A DNA stretch of 64,000 nt from Dinoroseobacter sp013215265. GTDB taxonomy: Bacteria > Pseudomonadota > Alphaproteobacteria > Rhodobacterales > Rhodobacteraceae. The notes under the pieces were generated by a model. That model had not been told where the DNA came from and searched no databases. It saw only the letters and a list, made by a program, of their open reading frames with translations. Every line of letters starts with the position of its first letter. Within the stretch, counting starts at the first letter, position 1. Of this stretch, positions 41,776 through 50,787 are shown piece after piece. The translations under genes were made by a program, and so were the position numbers. The DNA lies in NCBI GenBank assembly GCA_963691755.1, contig OY829366.1:3348001-3412000 (forward strand), in the 5' to 3' direction.

Positions 41776-43167
41776 ATGGCAAATTACGACGTCATCATCA
41801 TCGGCTCCGGCCCCGGCGGCTATGTCTGCGCCATTCGCTGTGCGCAGCTGGGTTTGAAAACTGCCTGTGTTGAAGGACGTGAGACGCTGGGTGGCACGTG
41901 CCTGAATGTCGGCTGTATCCCGTCCAAAGCGCTCTTGCATGCCTCCCACCAACTGCACGAGGCCGAGCACAATTTCGCCAAGATGGGTCTGACCGGCGCG
42001 GCACCAAAAGTCGATTGGCAGCAGATGCTGGCCTACAAAGACGACGTGATCGGTCAAAACACCAAGGGCATCGAGTTTCTGTTCAAGAAGAATAAGGTCG
42101 ACTGGCTGAAAGGTTGGGGCAGCATCCCCGAGGCCGGCAAAGTCAAAGTCGGAGACGAGGTTCACGAAGCTAAGCACATCATCATTGCTTCAGGTTCCGA
42201 ACCCGCCTCGATTCCCGGCGCTGAGGTCACGATCGACGAGAAGATCGTTGTTACCTCCACTGGGGCGCTTGAGCTGCCAAAAATACCGAAATCGATGATT
42301 GTCGTAGGAGGTGGCGTCATTGGTCTCGAACTGGGATCGGTTTATGCGCGCCTTGGCACCGAGGTGACCGTAATCGAGTTTCTGAACGCCATCACACCTG
42401 GCCAGGATGCGGAGATCGCTAAAACCTTCCAACGGACACTAAAAAAACAAGGTCTGAAGTTTGTCACAGGGGCTGCCGTACAAAAGGTTGAGACGCTGAA
42501 AACGAAGGCCAAGGTGACCTACAAGCTGCGCAAGAACGACACGGAAGAGACGGTCGATGCAGAGACTGTACTCGTTGCAACGGGCCGGAAGCCTTATATT
42601 GAGGGCTTGGGGTTGGAAGCGCTTGGTGTCGAAATGTCTCCACGCGGGCAAATCGTGACTAACAGCTACCGTACCAACATTCAGGGGGTCTATGCCATCG
42701 GGGACGTTATCGACGGCCCCATGCTGGCACATAAGGCCGAAGATGAAGGTATGGCTGTCGCCGAGATGATTGCAGGACAGCATCCGCACGTGAATTACGA
42801 TGTGATCCCCGGGGTGATCTATACGCACCCCGAGGTTGCGAGCGTTGGGAAGACGGAAGAAGAGCTCAAAGAGGAAGGGCGCGCCTACAAGGTTGGCAAG
42901 TTCTCTTTCATGGGCAATGGACGTGCCAAGGCTGTGTTCGCAGGTGACGGGTTCGTCAAACTGCTGGCAGATGCCGAAACCGACCGTATTCTTGGCTGTC
43001 ACCTGATCGGCCCTGCTGCCGGTGATCTAATCCACGAGATTTGCGTCGCGATGGAGTTTGGCGCCGCCGCCGAAGATGTGGCGCGCACCTGTCACGCCCA
43101 CCCAACCTTCTCCGAAGCCGTCCGCGAAGCGGCACTTGCCTGCGGAGACGGCCCAATCCACGCCTAA
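41776..43167 (+). CDS. lpdA: Dihydrolipoamide dehydrogenase (E3)
   Basis: FAD-dependent re-oxidation of dihydrolipoamide on E2, reducing NAD. It is 463 aa. FAD site IIGSGPGGYV at residues 8-17, redox-active disulfide Cys42-Cys47 in GGTCLNVGCIPSKALL, NAD-binding VVGGGVIGLELG, and catalytic His442-Glu447 in HAHPTFSEAV. Located at the end of the suc cluster, it probably serves the 2-oxoglutarate complex, and may also serve others. Confidence 0.96.
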   Translation: MANYDVIIIGSGPGGYVCAIRCAQLGLKTACVEGRETLGGTCLNVGCIPSKALLHASHQLHEAEHNFAKMGLTGAAPKVDWQQMLAYKDDVIGQNTKGIEFLFKKNKVDWLKGWGSIPEAGKVKVGDEVHEAKHIIIASGSEPASIPGAEVTIDEKIVVTSTGALELPKIPKSMIVVGGGVIGLELGSVYARLGTEVTVIEFLNAITPGQDAEIAKTFQRTLKKQGLKFVTGAAVQKVETLKTKAKVTYKLRKNDTEETVDAETVLVATGRKPYIEGLGLEALGVEMSPRGQIVTNSYRTNIQGVYAIGDVIDGPMLAHKAEDEGMAVAEMIAGQHPHVNYDVIPGVIYTHPEVASVGKTEEELKEEGRAYKVGKFSFMGNGRAKAVFAGDGFVKLLADAETDRILGCHLIGPAAGDLIHEICVAMEFGAAAEDVARTCHAHPTFSEAVREAALACGDGPIHA

Positions 43168-43340
43168 AATCAGATTTAAGCAGAACCGCTTTCGTTAGCG
43201 GTCCTGCCATCCATCCCCAGCAAAAAAGACACAACGCTCACTGCAGTCGCGCCCCAATGCCACCATGGGTTGTATTTTGCTTCTGCTATATGGCCAAATA
43301 CGTGTTGTAAGGTTTTCTTTTTCCCGGGACTGGAGAGGGT

Positions 43341-44132
43341 ATGGCCGAAGTTTTTGGAACCCCCGAACAACGTGAGATGCAAAGGCGTGCGCGTGCGCTT
43401 TGGACGCTCTTAAAGACGAATAGACGCATAATGTGCCACGGACGTTTACTTTCGGTATCATTTGAGACGCCTGACTGCGTCGATCTCGTTATGTCGCTTG
43501 CTCAACTTCAAGGCAGTGCGGGCTTTGAGAGCGTGCCAGATGACGCGGTTAAACTGGTCCAGAAACCGTTGCATGACGCAGGGTTTCAAACGGAAGCAGC
43601 CGTTGAGTGGTTGGCAGGGTCGAGCGCGATCCGCTTTGCCGAAAAAATCATAAACAGCTTTTCGCTTCCAGACGGCGTCACATTGCAAAAAGTCGATACA
43701 AACACAGCAAGTGTCACGCTCGAGGCAATGTCTGACATGGCCACGCATTGCAGAGAGTGGTTGGCCATGGGGGATTTCGTGCGCGGCCACGCGCGCCCCT
43801 CTGCGTTCCATTATCTCGCTGATGCACAGGCCAAACCGATTGCTATGGCAGGGTGTGTGGTTCACGCAGGCCGACTTCACCACCGAGAGGAAGAAGGCTG
43901 GTGGGGCATGGTCGCCGTAGATGACAAATGGAAACGAAAAGGTCTTACGCATTATGTCGGCGCTCAGGTCTTGCGATCTATGCGTGTTGATCACGGGATC
44001 GAAAAATTTTCGACCGTCGTGCGCGAGTCTCAAGCGGGATTTGCCAGTCTGATCGCAGATCTTGGCTTCAATCCTACACGAAACTCCTCCATCTATGTGC
44101 AGAACCCTTCAGCATTTGCCATGGTTGGATAA
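43341..44132 (+). CDS. GNAT-like N-acetyltransferase
   Basis: A 263-aa protein whose C-terminal part has a GNAT acetyl-CoA-binding pattern: WWGMVAVDDKWKRKGLTHYV resembles motif A (the R/Q-x-x-G-x-G/A loop is relaxed to KRKGLT). The N-terminal 120 residues show no recognised domain. It starts 174 bp after lpd and precedes the SDR gene by 4 bp, beginning a four-gene unit. Substrate unknown. The acetyltransferase call is by motif only. Confidence 0.6.
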   Translation: MAEVFGTPEQREMQRRARALWTLLKTNRRIMCHGRLLSVSFETPDCVDLVMSLAQLQGSAGFESVPDDAVKLVQKPLHDAGFQTEAAVEWLAGSSAIRFAEKIINSFSLPDGVTLQKVDTNTASVTLEAMSDMATHCREWLAMGDFVRGHARPSAFHYLADAQAKPIAMAGCVVHAGRLHHREEEGWWGMVAVDDKWKRKGLTHYVGAQVLRSMRVDHGIEKFSTVVRESQAGFASLIADLGFNPTRNSSIYVQNPSAFAMVG

Positions 44133-44136
44133 AAAC

Positions 44137-44880
44137 ATGCAGCTTCACGGAAAAACAGCGATTGTGACAGGCGGTGGCTCTGGCTTCGGCGCAGGCATCG
44201 CAAAGACTTTCGTGGAGCAGGGTGCAAAAGTCCTTATTGCAGACATAAACTTGGACGCAGCACGTGAGATTGCAAAGGAGCTTGGGTGCGACTACGCGGA
44301 AACAAATGTTGCAGACAGCTTAAGCGTTGCCGCGCTTGCTGAAACAGCAGACGCACAATTCGGGTCAGCGCCTGATATCTTGGTGAACAATGCGGGTATT
44401 ACTCATCTGCCCAAACCCATGGAAGATGTCAGCGAGGACGAGTTTGACCGCGTGCTGAATGTAAATGCAAAGTCTGTATTTCTGACCGCAAAGACCTTTG
44501 TCCCAGCATTCAAAGTTCGGGCTTCTGGGGCGATCCTGAATGTCGCCTCTACTGCAGGGGTCAGTCCGCGTCCACGTCTGAACTGGTACAACGCTTCCAA
44601 GGGCTGGATGATTACCGCGACGAAAGCAATGGCTGTTGAGCTTGCCCCCTTTGGTATCCGCGTGAATGCGATCAACCCTGTAGCCGGTGAAACCCCGCTT
44701 CTTAAGTCTTTCATGGGCGAGGACACGCCCGAGATCCGTGCCAAGTTTTTGTCCACAATTCCACTTGGTCGCTTTTCAACGCCCGAAGACATGGGCAACG
44801 CCGCCGCGTTCTTGTGTTCTGATGCAGCCAGCATGATCACGGGCGTCGCCATGGAGGTTGATGGCGGACGGTGCATTTGA
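44137..44880 (+). CDS. Short-chain dehydrogenase/reductase (3-oxoacyl-reductase/glucose-dehydrogenase-like)
   Basis: A 247-aa classical SDR. Cofactor motif TGGGSGFGAG at residues 11-20, DINLD after the second beta strand (favouring NAD), NNAG near 90, serine in NVASTAG, and catalytic YNASKGW. GVAMEVDGGRCI is the usual C-terminus. The start at 44137 is chosen because it opens the Rossmann fold; an earlier in-frame ATG is within the preceding gene. The stop overlaps the next ATG (TGATG). Confidence 0.88.
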   Translation: MQLHGKTAIVTGGGSGFGAGIAKTFVEQGAKVLIADINLDAAREIAKELGCDYAETNVADSLSVAALAETADAQFGSAPDILVNNAGITHLPKPMEDVSEDEFDRVLNVNAKSVFLTAKTFVPAFKVRASGAILNVASTAGVSPRPRLNWYNASKGWMITATKAMAVELAPFGIRVNAINPVAGETPLLKSFMGEDTPEIRAKFLSTIPLGRFSTPEDMGNAAAFLCSDAASMITGVAMEVDGGRCI

Positions 44881-45182
44881 TGGTGCGCGTCGCGGCAGAA
44901 ATCCCAATCGCATCGGGGTGCTTTGCAAGCCAACCCTTGGTTTTTGCCCACCTCCTTGATGAACGCCCTGGCATTAATGTCGACCAGATCGACGTAATCC
45001 AAGGAGCGAATATGAGAACGCGTCTTGGTGGATATTTTCCACCAACGTTGATTACAAAAATTCTGACGGAGATGGAGGCAGATGATACGCTGGTTTTGTT
45101 TCTTCCAAAGACGCCGCTCTTGACCAGCGCGATGTTACGCTCTTTGGGCACCTACACCGGAACAGTGGTACGCGCAGGATGA
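44880..45182 (+). CDS. Hypothetical 100-aa protein
   Basis: Starts on the SDR stop (TGATG) and overlaps the peptidase start by 4 bp, so it is probably translated as part of the operon. It has no signal peptide and no clear transmembrane segment. The sequence DDTLVLFLPKTPLLTSAM suggests a beta-alpha unit. No family was recognised. Confidence 0.6.
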   Translation: MVRVAAEIPIASGCFASQPLVFAHLLDERPGINVDQIDVIQGANMRTRLGGYFPPTLITKILTEMEADDTLVLFLPKTPLLTSAMLRSLGTYTGTVVRAG

Positions 45183-46162
45183 GACCCGGACCCAGAAATT
45201 CAATAACGGATATCGAGGGGCTGCGCATCGGTAATGCCCAAGATCACGCATTGAAATCTGGAGTGACCGTGTTGGTGGGTGGTGCGCCATTTACCGCGGG
45301 CTGCCATGTCATGGGCGGTGCGCCCGGTACACGCGAAACAGATCTTCTTGCACCCGACAAACTGGTGCAGCAAGTCGATGCGCTCGTTCTCTCTGGAGGC
45401 TCGGCATTCGGTCTGGATGCAGCCAGCGGTGTCGCAGACAGTTTGCGCGAGATGGGACGTGGTTTTGTTGTTGCCGGCGGGGTTGTGCCAATCGTACCCG
45501 GGGCGATCCTCTTTGATCTGGCCAATGGCGGCGACAAGCAATGGGATGCAAACCCTTACAAAACACTTGGCGCTGAAGCCCTTAAAGCGGCCTCAAGCGA
45601 TGCTCCACTTGGTACGGTTGGCGCAGGTACTGGGGCCAATACAGCAACGCTGAAAGGTGGTCTTGGTTCTGCCTCGATACAGATGGGGGAACTGACAGTG
45701 GCCGCCCTTGTCGCCGTGAATGCGCTGGGGAGCGTAACCATGGGTGACAACGCCAATTTCTGGGCTGCCCCATTTGAGATAGACGGCGAATTTGGGGGGC
45801 TTGGATCTGCGCTCAACAATGACCCAACGTTTATGCCGCCTTCAAAACCATTACCCGGTGGAAATACGACAATTGCGATTGTGGCAACGAACGCGGCGCT
45901 GACACAGGCACAAGCCACGCGCATGGCAATCGCTGCACATGACGGGATGGCACGCGCCATCGTCCCCAGCCACACGCTTCATGACGGTGATATGGTGTTT
46001 AGTGCAGCTACGGGAACGGGAACTGCGGCCAATCCGCAAACCGAGGCCCTACTTGGGCATCTGGCGGCGACTTGTCTAGCACGCGCCATAGCACGCGGCA
46101 TCTATCATGCAGCCCCCTGCAACGACGATCTGCTTCCAACGTGGCAATCAAAGTTTGGGTAG
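45179..46162 (+). CDS. P1-family (DmpA/NylC-type) peptidase
   Basis: A 327-aa N-terminal-nucleophile-fold hydrolase of the P1 family (L-aminopeptidase D-esterase, and related beta-peptidyl and 6-aminohexanoate oligomer hydrolases). NSITDIEGLRIGNAQD at the N-terminus, SGGSAFGLDAASGVADSL, and the FIMPPSKP-like FMPPSKPLPGGNTTIAIVAT are family blocks. These enzymes self-cleave between Gly/Asn and Ser/Thr; the candidate site is in the TLKGGLGSAS-to-ALVAVNALGS region but was not pinned. Last gene of the small operon. Confidence 0.82.
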   Translation: MRPGPRNSITDIEGLRIGNAQDHALKSGVTVLVGGAPFTAGCHVMGGAPGTRETDLLAPDKLVQQVDALVLSGGSAFGLDAASGVADSLREMGRGFVVAGGVVPIVPGAILFDLANGGDKQWDANPYKTLGAEALKAASSDAPLGTVGAGTGANTATLKGGLGSASIQMGELTVAALVAVNALGSVTMGDNANFWAAPFEIDGEFGGLGSALNNDPTFMPPSKPLPGGNTTIAIVATNAALTQAQATRMAIAAHDGMARAIVPSHTLHDGDMVFSAATGTGTAANPQTEALLGHLAATCLARAIARGIYHAAPCNDDLLPTWQSKFG

Positions 46163-46230
46163 CACGGAACGGGTTTGAATTTATCGCTTAATCGGCCTAC
46201 CTGTCGGTACGATAAAACCGGGAGGCTTCC

Positions 46231-47709
46231 ATGCTCGATACCGCGACCAATCTTAAAGACATGCTCAATGATCCGTCTCTGCTGGCGACGGATGCCTACC
46301 TCGCCGGTGATTGGGTTGCAGCCGACAACGGGACACGCTTTCCAGTAACCAACCCGGCGCGCGGTGACATCCTGGCCGAAGTGCCGGAAATCGGTCGCGC
46401 TGAAACGCAACGTGCGATCGCCGCGGCAGAGGTTGCGCAAAAAGAATGGGCAGCGCGAACCGGTAAAGAGCGTGCCGCAGTATTGAGACGCTGGTTTGAG
46501 CTGATGATGGAAGCCCAAGCCGATCTTGCGATGATACTGACGGCTGAGCAAGGCAAGCCTCTGGCCGAAGCGATGGGCGAAATTGGCTATGGCGCCTCTT
46601 TTGCTGAATGGTTCGCAGAAGAAGCCAAGCGCATCTATGGCGAGACCATCCCAGCGACTGTACCAGGCACACGGATTACCGTCTCAAAGCAACCTGTTGG
46701 TGTCGTCGGTGCCATTACCCCTTGGAATTTCCCCAATGCCATGATCACACGGAAAGCCGCACCTGCGCTGGCTGCCGGGTGTGCCTTTATTGTAAAGCCT
46801 GCAGAAGACACACCGCTGTCAGCGCTGGCACTGGGTGTTCTGGCGGATCGCGCGGGACTGCCAAAGGGGCTCCTGTCGATTTTGCCAGCTTCCCACGGCG
46901 CTGAGATCGGTAAGGAATTCTGTGAAAATCCCACAGTTCGAAAGATCACATTTACTGGTTCGACTGAGGTTGGTCGAATACTACTGCGCCAAGCCGCGGA
47001 TCAGGTGAAAAAATGCTCTATGGAGCTCGGAGGCAACGCGCCCTTCATCGTCTTTGACGATGCCGATCTGGATGCAGCCGTGGCCGGTGCGATGCTGTGC
47101 AAGTTCCGTAACGCAGGCCAAACCTGTGTCTGTGCGAACCGTATCTACGTGCAATCCGGTGTATACGACACTTTCGCGGAAAAGCTCGCAGCCGCTGTTA
47201 ATGCACTTAAGCTTGGCGATGGCTTTGCAGACGGTGTCACGGTTGGTCCGCTGATCAATTCCGATGCCGTAGCCAAGGTTGCGGACCATCTGGCCGATGC
47301 CAAAGCCAAAGGCGGCGTCGTGCTGACTGGCGATCAGGATGCGGTTGAGGGCGGAACTTTCGTCACCCCCACAATTGTCACGGGCGTTACACAAGAGATG
47401 AAAGTCGCATCCGAGGAAACATTTGGGCCGCTGGCACCGCTCTTTAAGTTTGACGACGTGGATGATGTGATTTCGATGGCAAACGACACAATCTTTGGGC
47501 TGGCGGCATATTTCTATGCCAAGGACCTAAGCCGCGTCACGAAAGTTGCCGAAGCGCTTGAATATGGGATTGTCGGGGTGAACACAGGCATCATCTCGAC
47601 TGAGGTCGCGCCATTCGGCGGCATCAAGCAGTCAGGCCTAGGTCGCGAAGGCAGCCACCACGGGATCGAAGAATACCTTGAGATGAAATACATCTGCACC
47701 GCGGTTTGA
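46231..47709 (+). CDS. gabD: Succinate-semialdehyde dehydrogenase (NADP)
   Basis: Oxidises succinate semialdehyde to succinate, the last step of GABA and related degradation, feeding the TCA cycle. It is 492 aa of the aldehyde dehydrogenase superfamily. PWNFPNAMITRKAAPALAAG, GSTEVGR, catalytic Glu in MELGGNAPFIVFDDAD and catalytic Cys in NAGQTCVCANR are present. GKPLAEAMGEIGYGASFAEW and the C-terminal GREGSHHGIEEYLEMKYIC are typical of GabD. Independent unit, 68 bp after the peptidase gene. Confidence 0.93.
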   Translation: MLDTATNLKDMLNDPSLLATDAYLAGDWVAADNGTRFPVTNPARGDILAEVPEIGRAETQRAIAAAEVAQKEWAARTGKERAAVLRRWFELMMEAQADLAMILTAEQGKPLAEAMGEIGYGASFAEWFAEEAKRIYGETIPATVPGTRITVSKQPVGVVGAITPWNFPNAMITRKAAPALAAGCAFIVKPAEDTPLSALALGVLADRAGLPKGLLSILPASHGAEIGKEFCENPTVRKITFTGSTEVGRILLRQAADQVKKCSMELGGNAPFIVFDDADLDAAVAGAMLCKFRNAGQTCVCANRIYVQSGVYDTFAEKLAAAVNALKLGDGFADGVTVGPLINSDAVAKVADHLADAKAKGGVVLTGDQDAVEGGTFVTPTIVTGVTQEMKVASEETFGPLAPLFKFDDVDDVISMANDTIFGLAAYFYAKDLSRVTKVAEALEYGIVGVNTGIISTEVAPFGGIKQSGLGREGSHHGIEEYLEMKYICTAV

Positions 47710-47744
47710 CATCTGGTCTTTCAACTGCAGCAAGCGTAACGAAA

Positions 47745-47775
47745 AAGGCGCGCCAGAAATGGCGCGCCTTCTTTG
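47745..47775. terminator. Bidirectional terminator between gabD and hsp20
   Basis: A perfect 10-bp stem AAGGCGCGCC/GGCGCGCCTT with a 6-nt loop lies between two convergent genes. The plus strand is followed by CTTTGCTTT and the minus strand by TTTCG. Confidence 0.8.
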
Positions 47776-47794
47776 CTTTCGGGGTATTCGCGAT

Positions 47795-48268
47795 CTAGGC
47801 GGCTGATTTTTTCTTCTCGACTGCCTTCACGTTCAGCGTCTTCGGACCAGAAATTTCGATCCGGCGCGGTTTCAGCGCCTCTGGAATTTCCCGCTTCAGC
47901 GCAACTTCAAGAATACCATTCTCAAGGCGCGCGCCTTCAACACGGACATGATCGGCCAGATGGAAGCGCTTCTCAAAGGCTCGCTCGGCGATACCGCGAT
48001 GCAGGTAAGTGCGTGCTTGGTCGCTGTCTGCCTTCCGGGCTGCAATTACGAGCGTGTTCTCACGCACTTCAACCGACAGGTCATCATCAGTGAACCCTGC
48101 TGCTGCAAGGGTGATGCGATAGCTATCATCGTCCGTTTTTTCGATGTTGAAAGGGGGGTAACCAGTTTGTGCACTCAGGTCGTTGGTCAGTACGCGATCA
48201 ACCAGATCAGCGAAACGGTCGAAGCCAACAGTGGCACGGTAAAGGGGTGTCATATCAATCTGACGCAT
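47795..48268 (-). CDS. Hsp20 small heat-shock protein
   Basis: A 157-aa alpha-crystallin-domain chaperone that holds unfolding proteins (IbpA-like). YPPFNIEKTDDDSYRITLAAAG starts the alpha-crystallin domain, and GVRVEGARLENGILEVALKRE-type sequence ends it. The C-terminal IxI/V oligomerisation motif is in RRIEISG. The start at 48268 (MRQIDMTPLYRATVGFDRF) follows GGAGG. A heat-shock sigma-type promoter and a structured leader lie upstream. Confidence 0.92.
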   Translation of the reverse strand: MRQIDMTPLYRATVGFDRFADLVDRVLTNDLSAQTGYPPFNIEKTDDDSYRITLAAAGFTDDDLSVEVRENTLVIAARKADSDQARTYLHRGIAERAFEKRFHLADHVRVEGARLENGILEVALKREIPEALKPRRIEISGPKTLNVKAVEKKKSAA

Positions 48269-48379
48269 GATGCATCCTCCATTGAGCGATGGTTTGCGGT
48301 TATATGTCACGAACCCTCCTCATGGAGCGGTCCGCAGGTTTCGCCCCGGCCCCCTTCTGGGCCGCCAGGACAACATTGC

Positions 48380-48407
48380 ATTTGGGTATCGATTTTCGGG
48401 TTTCAAG
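48380..48407 (-). promoter_or_regulatory. Candidate RpoH (sigma-32) promoter of hsp20
   Basis: On the minus strand CTTGAAA (48407-48401) and CCCAAAT (48386-48380) are separated by 14 bp, close to the heat-shock sigma factor consensus (CTTGAAA, then CCCCATnT). It would start transcription about 100 nt before the start codon. The leader can form CGGCCC/GGGCCG and CTCC/GGAG hairpins, as in RNA thermometers. Confidence 0.6.
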
Positions 48408-48416
48408 ACCCTAAGT

Positions 48417-49241
48417 TCAGGGACGCAAAAACTTCGCACCTGCGCCAGTTTGAGACACTGTCGAAACTTCGGATCGTACCTGCGGCAAGCGAATGGCAGA
48501 TGAATTTGCCGTAAAACCCTCGCGCAAAACGGCGATCTGATCTAGGACCTGCGCTGCCAATGCAACCTTTTGACCTTGATAACGCGCTTTCGCCGAGACG
48601 ACGCTTACAATACGCAACGCGCCGTCCTCCAAAGCGATCACAGGCGCACCTGATGATCCAAAATCTACATCACAGGACAATACCTGTGCTGAATCTTCGC
48701 TCGCCAATACCCTGCAGGACTGTTCCAAAGACGGCACATCTGCACGATCATGAGCATAGGACACCAAAGCCACTTCATCAAATTCGCCGGAATGCCGCCC
48801 AACTGACATTGGAACAACACCGTTCTGATGAATAGGTTGCGAAAGCTCCAACAGCGCCAGATCGTGGCTCACGCGACGCACCGGATCCTCCGCATCGCGT
48901 TCGTAATTCTTATGCACAGATGCGCGTCTGATATGTCGAAACGCAGCAGCGCGACCATTGCGGAATGCGGGCGCAAAGGACAGACCTGTAAGACTGATCT
49001 TTTCACCCGTCTCCTGATCGTAGAGGCAATGTGCTGCCGTTAAAACGAGACCGGGCTCAATCAGTGTGCCCGTGCAAAAGCCACGACCGGCGAGGTCAAT
49101 TCGACCAACCGCGCTAAACGCGCGGCCCTGATCGCTGGTCTCTAGCGCAATGAACGGGGTTTCCTCTGCCAAGCCCCGCTGACCTGCGATAATCAGCAGG
49201 ACAAGCAATACAACGCGACGGAACCATACAGACGACTTCAT
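48417..49241 (-). CDS. Secreted trypsin-like serine protease
   Basis: A 274-aa exported S1-fold protease. A signal peptide (residues 1-25, VVLLVLLIIAGQRGLA) is followed by the catalytic triad: His71 in LTAAHC, Asp127 in SHDLALLEL, Ser197 in DFGSSGAP. Cys56-Cys72 and Cys176-Cys190 are likely disulfides. GSSG replaces the common GDSG, which is tolerated in several bacterial members. The start at 49241 is chosen for the signal peptide. Substrate unknown; periplasmic or extracellular. Confidence 0.87.
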   Translation of the reverse strand: MKSSVWFRRVVLLVLLIIAGQRGLAEETPFIALETSDQGRAFSAVGRIDLAGRGFCTGTLIEPGLVLTAAHCLYDQETGEKISLTGLSFAPAFRNGRAAAFRHIRRASVHKNYERDAEDPVRRVSHDLALLELSQPIHQNGVVPMSVGRHSGEFDEVALVSYAHDRADVPSLEQSCRVLASEDSAQVLSCDVDFGSSGAPVIALEDGALRIVSVVSAKARYQGQKVALAAQVLDQIAVLREGFTANSSAIRLPQVRSEVSTVSQTGAGAKFLRP

Positions 49242-49445
49242 AGCCACCGTTCTAGGCGCGCAGATTGGCAGAATTGAGGCGTCAGTCAGCCGAGATCGGT
49301 TCTGATGCAAATTGCCCTCGCTCAATCGCCCCTAATAGGCACATGATCGCGAATGCCCGTTAAAAGCACAAGGTGCATGCTGCTTGAAGCGCATTTCGCA
49401 GAGCAATCACGTCAGGCAATCAATTTCCAAGCGAGAATGTTTCCC

Positions 49446-50783
49446 TTAACGCAGAATCGGCACCTGTGGCGCAAACGGTGCTGGCACCCCTTCACGATAC
49501 TCGAACAAGGCGCGCGGTTCTGGTCCACCCGTCGCCCAGTCAATTAGCTCGACGGTGTGCACAATTGGCAACTCGGTTCCACTGCCGATCTGCATCATGC
49601 AACCGATATTACCAGCTGCGATCAAATCAGGGCTCTTCGCCTCAATCGTCTCAATCTTACGGACCTTCAACTGCTTGGAGATTTCGGGCTGCATTAGGTT
49701 GTATGTGCCTGCAGATCCGCAGCAGAGGTGACTGTCGGCAGGTTCAACGACTTTGAAGCCAACCTGCCGCAAAAGATCCTTGGGAAAGGTCTTGATCTGT
49801 TGTCCGTGCTGCAAGGAGCATGCCGCATGGTACGCAACTGTCAGGTTTTTCTTGTCACCCTTGGGAACATCAAGCTCCATCAAAAGCTCGCTGATATCCA
49901 TTGCGAGATCGGCAACGCGTTTTGCGTCCTGCGCCAGGGGCTCATCGCGGAACATATGCCCATAGTCCTTAACCGTCGTGCCGCAGCCCGATGTGTTAAT
50001 CACGATCGCATCGAGCCCCTCGCCGTCTATCTCTTTCGCCCAGGCACGAATGTTCTTTGCAGCGGTGGCGTGGCTTTCGTTGGTTTTACCCATGTGATGG
50101 GTCAGGGCACCGCAACATCCAGCCCCTTCTGCAACCACAACCTCGCAGCCCAAGCGTTGCAACACCCGAATGGTCGCGTCGTTGATATCTGTGTTCAGCG
50201 CCTTTTGTGCGCAGCCAGTCATAAGCGCTACGCGCTTTTTTCTAGGTGACAGCGCAGCAAAAGTTTGTGGATCATCATTTCGGCTGACCGGGGGTATCAC
50301 CTTCGGCGCCATCTCCAGCATGGCCTTCAATCTCGCATCTGGCATTAAGAACGCAAATGGACGCCCGATCTTTGCTCCGAGCAAAGCCAATCGAAACCGC
50401 GTGGGATACGGCAGAATTTGCGCCAAAACCCAGCGCAAGGCACGGTCGGTGAAGGGGCGTTTGTAGGTCTGTTCAATATAATCACGGGCGTGATCGACAA
50501 GGTGCATGTAATGCACGCCCGACGGACAGGTGCTCATACAGGCCAGACAGGACAGGCAACGATCAATGTGTTTTACTGTTTTCTCGTCTGCTGGACGGCC
50601 GTTTTCCAGCATGTCCTTGATCAGATAAATCCGGCCCCTTGGGCTATCCAACTCGTCCCCCAAAACCTGATACGTGGGGCAAGTGGCGGTACAGAAACCG
50701 CAATGCACACAGGTTCGCAAGATTTTGTTGGAATGCGCGGTCGCGCTGTCTTTCAACTGTTCGGGCGTAAATGTGGTTTGCAT
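49446..50783 (-). CDS. glcF: Glycolate oxidase iron-sulfur subunit
   Basis: Iron-sulfur subunit of membrane-associated glycolate oxidase, 445 aa. Two 4Fe-4S motifs near the N-terminus (CVHCGFCTATCPTYQ and CLSCLACMSTCPSGV) and two CCG domains (GCAQKAL ... GCCGAL; HAACSL ... CCGSAGTYN). It passes electrons from GlcD/E to the quinone pool, producing glyoxylate from glycolate. It is the last of the glcD-glcE-glcF operon, 4 bp after glcE. Confidence 0.95.
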   Translation of the reverse strand: MQTTFTPEQLKDSATAHSNKILRTCVHCGFCTATCPTYQVLGDELDSPRGRIYLIKDMLENGRPADEKTVKHIDRCLSCLACMSTCPSGVHYMHLVDHARDYIEQTYKRPFTDRALRWVLAQILPYPTRFRLALLGAKIGRPFAFLMPDARLKAMLEMAPKVIPPVSRNDDPQTFAALSPRKKRVALMTGCAQKALNTDINDATIRVLQRLGCEVVVAEGAGCCGALTHHMGKTNESHATAAKNIRAWAKEIDGEGLDAIVINTSGCGTTVKDYGHMFRDEPLAQDAKRVADLAMDISELLMELDVPKGDKKNLTVAYHAACSLQHGQQIKTFPKDLLRQVGFKVVEPADSHLCCGSAGTYNLMQPEISKQLKVRKIETIEAKSPDLIAAGNIGCMMQIGSGTELPIVHTVELIDWATGGPEPRALFEYREGVPAPFAPQVPILR

Positions 50784-50787
50784 TGTC

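Noticed and set aside
43185..43202. ACCGCT-TTCGTT-AGCGGT hairpin after lpdA as a terminator
   Set aside because: The stem is only 6 bp and no T run follows, so terminator function is not supported.
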